Assembly: GCA_009842675.1 (NCBI GenBank) | Contig: VYEX01000012.1 | Coordinates: 1-42,962 of the forward strand | From: Acidimicrobiia bacterium | Lineage (GTDB): Bacteria; Actinomycetota; Acidimicrobiia; Acidimicrobiales; Bin134 | Length of the DNA stretch: 42,962 nucleotides | Direction: 5' to 3' | Translations under genes and position numbers: made by a program | Part shown: piece by piece, positions 33,011 through 40,867 of the stretch | Layout of the letters: each line of letters opens with the position of its first letter | How positions within the stretch are numbered: the stretch's first letter is position 1 | The notes under the pieces: generated by a model | The model's database searches: none | What the model saw: the letters and a program-made list of their open reading frames with translations, nothing else | Told to the model about the DNA's origin: nothing

Positions 33011-34192
33011 TTAGACCGCGATCTTGTAGAGCTCGGCGGCGTTGTCCTGGAGCACCTTGCGGGCCACGTCCTCGCCCACGTCGCTCAACGCATCGGTGGC
33101 TTGGGCTAGGCCGAAGGGGTACAGGCAGGTGGGGTGGGGGAAGTCGGTCTCGAACAGCACGTTTTCGGGACCGACTTGGTTGATGAGTTTGTCGGGGGAC
33201 AGGTCCTCGAACCAGTAACAGCCGTACATCTGGCGGCGAAAGTACTCGCTGGGGCTCAGGCTGAACTGGGCCTGCACGTCGGTGCGCAGCTGCTCCATCT
33301 GGTAGTCGAGCGACTCCAGCACGAACGGGATCCAGCCGACTCCCGACTCCACCGACACGATCTTGAGCGTCGGATGGCGCTCCAGCACACCGGAGAAGAT
33401 CAGGTTGGCCAGCACCCGGGCGTTGGTCAGATACATCATGGCCGAGCCGATGGCCAGCTTCTCGTCGTCGCCCTGCGAGGGCCATGGCGAGGTGCCGAAC
33501 CAGCCCATCGAGCTCTCGCTGGCCCCGATGTGGAAGTTCACCGGCAGCTCGTGATCGCAGCAGAACTCCCACAGCGGTCGCCACGGCTCCTCGCCCAGAT
33601 CGGGCAGACCTCGGAGCTGGGGATCGCTGCACATCACGATCCCTCGCAAGCCCAAATCCACGATGCGCTCGGCCTCGGCCAGCGAACCCTCGATGTCCCA
33701 CCACGGGATCAGCCCCATCGGGAACAGGCGCTCTCCGGAGTTCTCTTGGATCTCGGCCATGGCGTCGTTGTACACCGACACGCACAGGCGCTTGAGCTCC
33801 ACGTCCTCGATCTGGCCGAACTTCTGGCTGCCGAATCCAGCCAGGTTGGGGTAGATGATCTGGGCGTGAATGCCGACCTGGTCCATGACCTCCACCCGGG
33901 CGTCCATGTCGTAGGCACCGGGATGGACTTCGTCGATGGTCCAGCCCATGAAGTCGGTGCCCAGCGCTTTGGAGCCGTCGGGGCGCACCACCCCGCTGGC
34001 GGTGGCGAAACCCAAGGGCTCCCCGTCGAGGATCCAGTGGGGCCGTCCGTCCACATCGGCCACCCTCGGGAGGCGGTCGACGTAGTCCGCGGGCGCCCGG
34101 CTGCTCCACAGGTCGTGGGGTTCAGTCAGGTGGGTATCGACGTCGATTACTCGGATCTGATCTCGCGTTGCGGCCATGTCGAATTTTGCCAT
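33011..34192 (-). CDS. amidohydrolase-2 family (metal-dependent TIM-barrel) protein
   Basis: A 393-residue protein of the ACMSD/2-pyrone dicarboxylate lactonase group. Visible: DVDTHLTEP at about 17-25 (strand 1 metal site, with Thr-His in place of HxH), FHIGAS near 220 (metal histidine), and FETDFPHPT near 340 (final aspartate and histidine). Such enzymes hydrolyse or decarboxylate ring-cleavage products. It ends convergently four bases from the NIPSNAP-like gene. An in-frame ATG at 34177 is an alternative start. Substrate unknown. Confidence 0.86.
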   Translation of the reverse strand: MAKFDMAATRDQIRVIDVDTHLTEPHDLWSSRAPADYVDRLPRVADVDGRPHWILDGEPLGFATASGVVRPDGSKALGTDFMGWTIDEVHPGAYDMDARVEVMDQVGIHAQIIYPNLAGFGSQKFGQIEDVELKRLCVSVYNDAMAEIQENSGERLFPMGLIPWWDIEGSLAEAERIVDLGLRGIVMCSDPQLRGLPDLGEEPWRPLWEFCCDHELPVNFHIGASESSMGWFGTSPWPSQGDDEKLAIGSAMMYLTNARVLANLIFSGVLERHPTLKIVSVESGVGWIPFVLESLDYQMEQLRTDVQAQFSLSPSEYFRRQMYGCYWFEDLSPDKLINQVGPENVLFETDFPHPTCLYPFGLAQATDALSDVGEDVARKVLQDNAAELYKIAV

Positions 34193-34219
34193 GTTTTTGT
34201 TGGCCTCGGCGTGCCGGGG

Positions 34220-34954
34220 CTATGCCCCATCCGACAGGTAGGCGCGGGCGACGGCTAGAACTGACTGGGCCAGAGGGCCGGTGGCGAATAGGTCGGAGTC
34301 TTCAGCAGCCATGCGGCGGGTGGCTACTCGGCACCAGTGGGCGGCTGAGCCGGTGATGGATTGAGGGGCAACTTCTTCGCCGTAAGTCCAGAGTTGGCCC
34401 GACGGCGAGGACAGTTCCAAGCGAAGCTCGGAGAGGGGGGCGGGAGGGTTCACGCCTTGGCTGCGGAAGGCGTAGGGGAGGGCGCGGTAGCCGATGTGGG
34501 CGACGTGGCGAAGCCTGTCGGTGTCGATCGGCTCGACTCCAAGAGTGGTGAAGCAGTCGAGCCCGTGGGCCCAGGTCTCCATGAGCCGGGAGGTGGCGAA
34601 GGAACGGCAGGTCATGGGGCCGTCGCCCCAGATCACCGGTGATTTGGCGTCCAGCCCGGCCATTGCCTCAAAACTGGCCGTCCGAGAAGACCGCCAGTTG
34701 TCCAGCACTTCGGTGGGATCGTCCGGCAGAGGGCGGTCGGGCCAGCGGCCGGTGGGGGCGAACACTTGGTCGCTGTGGCCGGTCAACGCCAGCAGGGCCG
34801 CGCCCTCGCTCACATCTAAGTGGTGGATCTGGTGGGCCAGCGTCCACCCCGGCGACGGCGACGGCTTCGTCCACGATTCTTGAGGCAGCCGGGCTACCAG
34901 GTCGTCCAATACCTTGTGTTCGGCAGCGAGGTCGTCTAACAGCACTTCATCCAT
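34220..34954 (-). CDS. mycothiol-dependent maleylpyruvate isomerase-like (TIGR03084-type) protein
   Basis: A 244-residue DinB/MDMPI-fold protein. The N-terminal four-helix bundle carries the metal-site pattern PSPGWTLAHQIHHLDVSE (histidines near 45-49) and a later SRLMETWAHGLDCF with another histidine near 145. The family is found mostly in mycothiol-producing actinobacteria. ATG at 34954 gives a typical N-terminus; the GTG at 34984 would add ten residues and has no better ribosome site. It is followed on the same strand by the amidohydrolase and is divergent from the LivHMF fusion. Confidence 0.8.
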   Translation of the reverse strand: MDEVLLDDLAAEHKVLDDLVARLPQESWTKPSPSPGWTLAHQIHHLDVSEGAALLALTGHSDQVFAPTGRWPDRPLPDDPTEVLDNWRSSRTASFEAMAGLDAKSPVIWGDGPMTCRSFATSRLMETWAHGLDCFTTLGVEPIDTDRLRHVAHIGYRALPYAFRSQGVNPPAPLSELRLELSSPSGQLWTYGEEVAPQSITGSAAHWCRVATRRMAAEDSDLFATGPLAQSVLAVARAYLSDGA

Positions 34955-35025
34955 GGGACGAATGTACCGATCAGAGCGGGCCACTAGAGTGGCGCAGGTC
35001 GAATAGTCCAGGGGGAAATTGTCGG
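34955..35025. promoter_or_regulatory. divergent promoter region before the second Liv-type importer
   Basis: 71 bases between two divergent starts. It contains a small dyad CCACT-AG-AGTGG at 34981-34992 and the ribosome site AGGGGG of the fusion gene (about 35010-35015). No clear -35/-10 pair is seen. Confidence 0.35.
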
Positions 35026-38025
35026 GTGGGCGAGTTCATCCAATTGCTAGTGAGCGGGGCCATCGCTGGCTCCATCTACTCGCTGATCGCCGCCGGGCTC
35101 ACGCTGAGCTACACCTCCACCGGAATCTTCAACCTGGCCTATGGGGGCATCGCCTACACCTCGGCCATGCTCTATTTCCAGCTGATCAACGCTCTGGGCA
35201 TAGAGAGCCTGGGCATGCGGCTGCTGTCGTTCTTCCTCGTGGTGCTGGTGTTTTGCCCGTTGCTTGGCCAACTCCTGAACGTGGCGGTATTCCGTCCCCT
35301 GGCCCGGGCCAACGACGCGGCCAAAGTCATGGCCACCATCGGAATTCTGGTGGCATTACCCGCGCTCACCGACTTGATTGTCGACTTGGGTACCAAGACG
35401 TGGGACTGGGGCCTGCAATCCACCGACTACGTGTTCCTCACCCCCGGGGTGTGGAAAGTGCCCAGCGAAACCTGGACCTACGACCTCGGGAGCTTCGACC
35501 TGCGCATCAGCAGCAATCAGTGGGCGGTACTGGTTGTGGCCGTGGTCGTCGCCGTTGGACTGTGGGCGCTGATGCGCCACACCCGTATGGGGCTTCAAAT
35601 GCGGGCAGTGGTGGACCGACCCGATTTGGCCGGGCTGCGGGGGGTCAGCGAAAAGTTCACCTCGTCGGCCGCTTGGATCATCGGCACCATGCTGGCCGGG
35701 ATGGCCGGAGTGGTCGGCGCCCCGGTGTTCAATTCGCTGGAGTCCAATCAATACAACGTGTTCATGTTCATCGCCACCGCCGCCGCGGTGGTTGGCGGGT
35801 TGCGCTCCATTCCGCTGGCTTTCGCCGGGGGCGTGGCCTTGGGAGTGGTCACCAGCTGGGTGGGCCGGTACGCCACCTTTGCCCAGGACATTCGGGGATT
35901 CGAGAGCTCAGTGCCGTTCGTAGTTCTGTTGGTGGGGCTGTTGTTTATGGCCCGGGAGCGGACTCGCCGCAGCGGGGTGGTCGCCGACGCCCCTCCGGCC
36001 ACCGTCTACACGGACGACCTGCCGGCGTGGCGGGTTCGACTGCCGTGGTTCCTGGGCGCGGCGTTCATCGTGCTTCAGGTTTTCGTCTTTGCCGACCAGT
36101 TCTGGCTCGGGCTGTGGGTCACCGGCTTGGCCTTTGGCCTGGTGTTCATGTCCTGGGTGCTGCTTACCGGCCTCGGGGGCATGGTCAGCTTGGCCCAAGC
36201 GGCCTTCGTGACCATGGCGGCCATGACCGCTGGTCTGATCTTGGACAAGACCGGGCTGCCGTTCATTCCCGCGCTGATCGTGGGCGTGATTGTTGCCGGA
36301 GTGCTGGGCGTAGTCGTGGCACTTCCCGCCCTGCGGCTGGGGGGTTTGCCGTTGGCATTGGCCACCCTGGCGCTGGCTTTCATGAGTGAGCGGGTGCTGT
36401 TCGAGTGGAGCTGGTTCAAGAACGGCCAAGGCTCCAAGGGATGGGATATCCCCCGCCCACAACTGGGGCCGTTCGACTTGGAAGACGAGAAATCCCTTGC
36501 CGTGCTGTTAGTGATATTGGTGTTGGCCGCGGGCTGGTTGGTGCGAAACCTCCAGCGCTCGGTCACCGGACGGGCCATCATCGCGGTGCGCAACTCCGAG
36601 CCCGCCGCAGCCACCTCTGGCCATTCCATCGTTCGCACCAAGCTGGCGGTGTTTGCCCTGTCGGCATTGCTAGCCGGGTTCGGTGGGGTGTTTTTCGCCA
36701 CCTTCATCGGCAATGTGACTCCGTTCACCGCCACCACCCAGGCCGGTCTGTTCTGGCTGGCCGTGGTGATCTTGGTCGGCATCCGCCGGCCTGGGGCCGC
36801 GGTAATGGCCGGCATCATGGTGGCGGCCAGCGGACACACATTCGGCACTGGCTGGCACTGGGATTGGATGGAGTCGTGGCACGTGGTGCTGGTGGCCTCG
36901 GTATTCGGGGCGGCGGCATTGTTCACCGCCATCCGAGACAGGCAAGTGGGGCTGCCGTTCTCGCCGCCCATTCTCGGAGTGCTGGCGGTGCTGGCCTTTA
37001 TCTGCCTGGCACGCGTGTATTCCTGGTATCCCATCGACTGGGACGGGTTCGACCAGTACGACGAGGCCCGCAACATCACCGCCTTCATGTTCGGCCTCGG
37101 CGCCATGCAACTCGCCCGCGAGCCCGATGGAATCCTCGCGTTCACCGCCGCCCAAAACCGGGTTCGCCGCGATGCTTGGCGTCGGCGGCTCGCTGCCTGG
37201 CGGGGAGAGGTCGAGATTGCCAGTTCGAGTCGGATTGCTGAATCGGTCCCGGCCGCACCGGCGGCGTCAGAGACTCCTGCGGTTGCCGAGGAGATGGGCG
37301 ACCAATACATCGGCGATCACCCGCCTGCCCTCGAACTCGTGGGGGTGAGGGCCAGTTACGGATTGGTGGAGGCCCTGCACGGAATTGACTTGTCAGTACC
37401 CCGGGGTGAGATCACTGCACTCTTGGGTCCCAACGGCGCCGGCAAGTCCACCACCTGCGCGGTGGCCTCCGGCCTACTGGCTGCCACCCACGGCATCATC
37501 CGGTTCGACGGGGAGGACATCACGGCGCTGCGCAGCCACCGCCGGTCCCGACGGGGCGTAGTGCTGGCCCCAGAGGCCCGGGGTATTTTCAGCGGTCTGA
37601 CCGTGCGGGAGAATCTGCAACTCTGGCTGCCCAAACCAGAGGACCGCGACCTGTGCTGTGATCGGTTCCCCATCCTGGGCGAGCGCCAGAACCAGCTGGC
37701 TGGCAATCTCTCAGGGGGCGAGCAGCAGATCCTTACCCTGGCTCCGCTGCTGGCCCACCCGCCCGAAGTGCTAATCGCCGACGAGCCGTCGCTGGGTTTG
37801 GCCCCGCTCATCGTGAATCAGATCCTTGAACTGTTCATTGAGTTCAAGGAGCGGGGCGTGGCCTTGCTCTTGGTAGAGGAGAAGGCCCGCGACGTGCTGG
37901 AGATTGCCGACTCGGTGGCGTTCATCAGCTTGGGCCACATCACCTGGCACGGCCCCCGCTCCGAGGTGGATCACGACCAGCTCGACGCCGCCTATCTGGG
38001 AGAGGTAACGGCCAACTCAGACTGA
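35026..38025 (+). CDS. LivH-LivM-LivF triple fusion ABC transporter
   Basis: A 999-residue protein that joins three importer parts. Residues about 1-300 are LivH-like (TGIFNLAYGGIAYTSAM near 28; RMGLQMRAVVDRPDLAGLRG near 190). About 345-700 are LivM-like (LTGLGGMVSLAQAAFVTMAA near 385; TGRAIIAVRNSEPAAATSG near 515). A linker of about 60 Ala/Glu-rich residues leads to a LivF-like ATPase at 769-999 (Walker A GPNGAGKS at 801-808, LSGGEQQ at 895-901, Walker B LIADEP near 916-921). GTG at 35026 is chosen because the LivH homology begins there; AGGGGG lies about ten bases upstream. LivG is not found next to it. The binding lipoprotein follows after 66 bases. A long open frame upstream is shadow. 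Confidence 0.9.
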   Translation: MGEFIQLLVSGAIAGSIYSLIAAGLTLSYTSTGIFNLAYGGIAYTSAMLYFQLINALGIESLGMRLLSFFLVVLVFCPLLGQLLNVAVFRPLARANDAAKVMATIGILVALPALTDLIVDLGTKTWDWGLQSTDYVFLTPGVWKVPSETWTYDLGSFDLRISSNQWAVLVVAVVVAVGLWALMRHTRMGLQMRAVVDRPDLAGLRGVSEKFTSSAAWIIGTMLAGMAGVVGAPVFNSLESNQYNVFMFIATAAAVVGGLRSIPLAFAGGVALGVVTSWVGRYATFAQDIRGFESSVPFVVLLVGLLFMARERTRRSGVVADAPPATVYTDDLPAWRVRLPWFLGAAFIVLQVFVFADQFWLGLWVTGLAFGLVFMSWVLLTGLGGMVSLAQAAFVTMAAMTAGLILDKTGLPFIPALIVGVIVAGVLGVVVALPALRLGGLPLALATLALAFMSERVLFEWSWFKNGQGSKGWDIPRPQLGPFDLEDEKSLAVLLVILVLAAGWLVRNLQRSVTGRAIIAVRNSEPAAATSGHSIVRTKLAVFALSALLAGFGGVFFATFIGNVTPFTATTQAGLFWLAVVILVGIRRPGAAVMAGIMVAASGHTFGTGWHWDWMESWHVVLVASVFGAAALFTAIRDRQVGLPFSPPILGVLAVLAFICLARVYSWYPIDWDGFDQYDEARNITAFMFGLGAMQLAREPDGILAFTAAQNRVRRDAWRRRLAAWRGEVEIASSSRIAESVPAAPAASETPAVAEEMGDQYIGDHPPALELVGVRASYGLVEALHGIDLSVPRGEITALLGPNGAGKSTTCAVASGLLAATHGIIRFDGEDITALRSHRRSRRGVVLAPEARGIFSGLTVRENLQLWLPKPEDRDLCCDRFPILGERQNQLAGNLSGGEQQILTLAPLLAHPPEVLIADEPSLGLAPLIVNQILELFIEFKERGVALLLVEEKARDVLEIADSVAFISLGHITWHGPRSEVDHDQLDAAYLGEVTANSD

Positions 38026-38091
38026 CTCCGTCGGGGTGACAGTAGAAAGCACTTGGCCTACTATGTCGCCAATCCAACTATCGGAGGGGAA

Positions 38092-39579
38092 ATGAGACGA
38101 TCACTGTTGCACAAGCTTCTCGCGCTCTTGGCCGCGCTGGCGTTGGTGGTTGCTGCCTGCGGCAACGACGACGATGACGCTCCGGCCCCAGACGCTGCTC
38201 CGGCCCCGGCTGATGAGCCTGCTGAGGAGCCCATGGATGACGACGACGACCATGAGCACGAGGACGACGACGACCATGCGCACGAGGACGACGACGACCA
38301 CGAGCACGACGAAGAGCCCATGGATGACGAGCCTATGGACGACGAAGAGCCGATGGATGACGCCGAGCCCATGGACGACGAGGAAATGGCAACCTCCCGC
38401 ACTTGGGGTGCCTACACCTACGAGATTGACTTCGAGCCATCCACTCGGGGTGTGAGCGACGACACGGTGCGCCTGGGTGCCATGACTCAGGATGCTCTGT
38501 ACGGGGGATTCACCGACGGCATCAACGCCCGACTCGGTCGGGCCAACCGCGACGGCGAGCTGCCCGGCGGTCGGCAAGTCGAACTCGTGCAATACGTGGA
38601 CGATGGCAGCGATCCACAGGCCAACTTCGAAGGTGCCCGCAGCATGGTGGAGAACGACGAGGTGTTCGGCATCATGGTCACCTCTGCGGTGTCGCTTCCC
38701 CAGACCACCGATTACCTGGCCGAGAACCAAGTGCCGTTCACCGGCTGGGGATTCATGCCCGGGTTCTGCGCCCCCAACGACTGGGGCTTCGGCTTCAACG
38801 GCTGCCTGAGCGGCTATGCCTTCGGAGTCGAGGGCGCCGATCCTCTGGTGTCAGTCCAGAACATTTGGTACGACTTCTTCGGCACCGAGGACATTGTGGT
38901 CGGCATCTTCAACAGCGACGACGACGCTGGTCGCGCCGGCCACGCGCTGTACGAAACGCTGTGGGCCGGCAAGCTGGCGTTCAACGATTTCGTTCCTACT
39001 GCAAGTGCAGGCGGCATCACCGATCCCACTCGGTTCGTAAACACAGTGCTGGAGCACGAGCCCGATTTGGTGATCCTGTCCACCGACTTCGCCGGAGCCA
39101 TCACCCTGAAGGCGACCATCGCCGCTTCGGGATATGAAGGCCCGGTGGCCGATTATCTGACCTATGTTCCTGGCCTTCCCGGGTCGAGCCCTGACTTGGG
39201 TCAGGCCCTGGAGGGCGGCTACGCCGTGACCCAGGTGCCCCCTGTTGAAGATGCTTCGCAGCCGGCCATTCAGCAGCTCTTGGCTGACTACGAGGCAGTT
39301 GGGGCCTTCCCCGGCTTCGGCAGCTTGGTGGGCTATTGGTCGGCCGATTTGATGATCCAGATGATCGCCGCCGCCGGCGAGGATCTGAACACCGCCAGCT
39401 TCTACCAGGCGGTCAACATCGACGGCTTTGCGACCACCCAGCAGTCCGGCGGTCTCGGCTCGGTGAAGTGGCCGGCCGACCACGTCATTGCCCCCGACTG
39501 CACCGGCATGGTGCAGGTGGTGGACGCCGAATATGCGGTGGCCTACGAATTCGTTTGCTACGGCGACCCCGACCGGTAA
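38092..39579 (+). CDS. Liv-type ABC importer substrate-binding lipoprotein 2
   Basis: A 495-residue type I periplasmic-binding protein. The signal peptide ends with lipobox VVAAC, so the mature protein would be lipid-anchored. A linker of about 80 residues follows, rich in Asp, Glu and His and then in MDDEEP-type repeats. The binding domain starts near DDTVRLGAMTQDALYGG. The ATG has GGAGGGG shortly upstream. It is the natural partner of the triple fusion transporter just before it. The ligand is unknown; the CoA-transferase and CoA ligase that follow suggest an organic acid. Confidence 0.9.
   Translation: MRRSLLHKLLALLAALALVVAACGNDDDDAPAPDAAPAPADEPAEEPMDDDDDHEHEDDDDHAHEDDDDHEHDEEPMDDEPMDDEEPMDDAEPMDDEEMATSRTWGAYTYEIDFEPSTRGVSDDTVRLGAMTQDALYGGFTDGINARLGRANRDGELPGGRQVELVQYVDDGSDPQANFEGARSMVENDEVFGIMVTSAVSLPQTTDYLAENQVPFTGWGFMPGFCAPNDWGFGFNGCLSGYAFGVEGADPLVSVQNIWYDFFGTEDIVVGIFNSDDDAGRAGHALYETLWAGKLAFNDFVPTASAGGITDPTRFVNTVLEHEPDLVILSTDFAGAITLKATIAASGYEGPVADYLTYVPGLPGSSPDLGQALEGGYAVTQVPPVEDASQPAIQQLLADYEAVGAFPGFGSLVGYWSADLMIQMIAAAGEDLNTASFYQAVNIDGFATTQQSGGLGSVKWPADHVIAPDCTGMVQVVDAEYAVAYEFVCYGDPDR
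38233..38388 (+). repeat. low-complexity Asp/His then Met-Asp-Asp coding repeat
   Basis: Repeated GACGACGAC, CATGAGCAC and ATGGAC motifs encode DDDDDHEHEDDDD-type blocks, then PMDDE-type blocks. It resembles the repeat in binding protein 1 in its Met-Asp-Asp part, but the His-rich part is unique to this gene. Confidence 0.85.
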
Positions 39580-39603
39580 GCCAACTGAACCAATAGCGAC
39601 TGT

Positions 39604-39648
39604 GCCGGGCCCGATCGGCTGCCCTTTCGGCGGCGGGTCGGGCCCGGC
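39604..39648 (+). terminator. strong GC stem-loop after binding protein 2
   Basis: A perfect 11-base inverted repeat (GCCGGGCCCGA/TCGGGCCCGGC) around a 23-base loop, 24 bases after the binding-protein stop. There is no T-run. It may end or attenuate transcription before the CoA-transferase gene, or protect the 3' end of the message. Confidence 0.6.
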
Positions 39649-39663
39649 CGCGTCCTGTAGGCC

Positions 39664-40821
39664 ATGAAAAACGGGCCGCTCGACGGCATCAGGGTGGTAG
39701 ACCTCACCCGGATCTTTTCCGGACCGATTTGCGGGCGGGTCCTGGCCGACTTGGGCGCCGATGTGATCAAGGTCGAGCCCCCCACCGGCGACCTCACCCG
39801 ACCGGTTCCCCCGGTGGACGAAGACGGCATTGGGGTCACGTTCAGCCACATGAATGCAGGCAAGCGCAACATCTGTGTAGACCTCAAAGCTGAGGGCGCC
39901 CCCGAGCTGGTGGCTGCGCTGGCCGACCGGGCCGACGTGCTGTTGGAGAACTACCGCCCCGGCGTCATGGTCCGCTACGGGCTGTCGTATGAGGAGCTGT
40001 CGGCCCGCAACCCCCGACTGGTGTTCTGCTCCATCACCGGGTTCGGCCAAACCGGCCCGTGGACCCATCGCCGGGCCCACGCTCCCATGATGCACGCTGT
40101 AGCCGGCACCATCGAGTTGGCCGCTCGTCTCCGGGAGGCCGAGCCGCTCCAGGAGATCCACCAGCACGGTGATCTCTACGCCGGGTTCATCTCGGTGTCT
40201 GCGGTGTTGGCGGCGCTATACCAGCGGGAGCACACCGGCACCGGCCAGCACCTCGACGTCGCCATGGCTGAGACCCTCGTCTACGCCAATGACCAGGCGG
40301 GCAACGACCTCTCTGGCTACGACGGACCGAGGGATTTCGACACGTGGAACTATGCCGTCGCCCGCACCGCCGACGGCCAGGCGGTTTCGCTGATCGGCAA
40401 TCCCGAACACATGTTGCCCCGGTGGGTGGCCGCGCTAGGAGGCAGTGCCGACGACTGCCCCGACCAGCCCACCCGGGAAGAGGCCCTTGCCCTGCTTCGA
40501 GGCCTGGTGGCCGGCTTCTCAACCTACGAGGAATTGGCCGAAGTGGTGGAGCGCCAGCCGCTGCCCGCAGCCCGCATCAGCTCGGTAGCCGAGCTAGCCG
40601 CCTCCGACTGGGCTGCCGACCGGGGGCTGATAGCCGAGATCCGTCCCGGCATCCCGGTGCCAGCCAAGCCATTCGCCATGGGCGACGCCACCGTGGGAGT
40701 CACTCACCGATCTGCCCGACTAGGCGAGGACACCCGCTCGGTATTGGCCGACGATCTGGGTCTCAGCGACAACGAAATCGCCGATCTCATCGCTCAGGGA
40801 GCAGTCCAAGCCGCTGACTGA
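39664..40821 (+). CDS. class III (CaiB/BaiF) CoA-transferase
   Basis: A 385-residue protein of the family III CoA-transferases. The N-terminus reads PLDGIRVVDLTRIFSGP, then the LADLGADVIKVEPP strand typical of CaiB. The catalytic aspartate lies in the QEIHQHGDLYAGFI region (about 163-176). These enzymes move CoA between carboxylic acids without ATP. It lies between the importer and the acyl-CoA ligase on the same strand, which points to CoA activation of an imported acid. The initial ATG has no strong ribosome site. Confidence 0.88.
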   Translation: MKNGPLDGIRVVDLTRIFSGPICGRVLADLGADVIKVEPPTGDLTRPVPPVDEDGIGVTFSHMNAGKRNICVDLKAEGAPELVAALADRADVLLENYRPGVMVRYGLSYEELSARNPRLVFCSITGFGQTGPWTHRRAHAPMMHAVAGTIELAARLREAEPLQEIHQHGDLYAGFISVSAVLAALYQREHTGTGQHLDVAMAETLVYANDQAGNDLSGYDGPRDFDTWNYAVARTADGQAVSLIGNPEHMLPRWVAALGGSADDCPDQPTREEALALLRGLVAGFSTYEELAEVVERQPLPAARISSVAELAASDWAADRGLIAEIRPGIPVPAKPFAMGDATVGVTHRSARLGEDTRSVLADDLGLSDNEIADLIAQGAVQAAD

Positions 40822-40867
40822 GCGGCCAACTCCGAAGTGGCCAAAGCAGTGAATTAGGGTCGCAGCC

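Noticed and set aside
34639-35025. Extension of the triple fusion to a 1128-residue protein
   Set aside because: The added part is the complement of the MDMPI-like gene and has no transporter homology.
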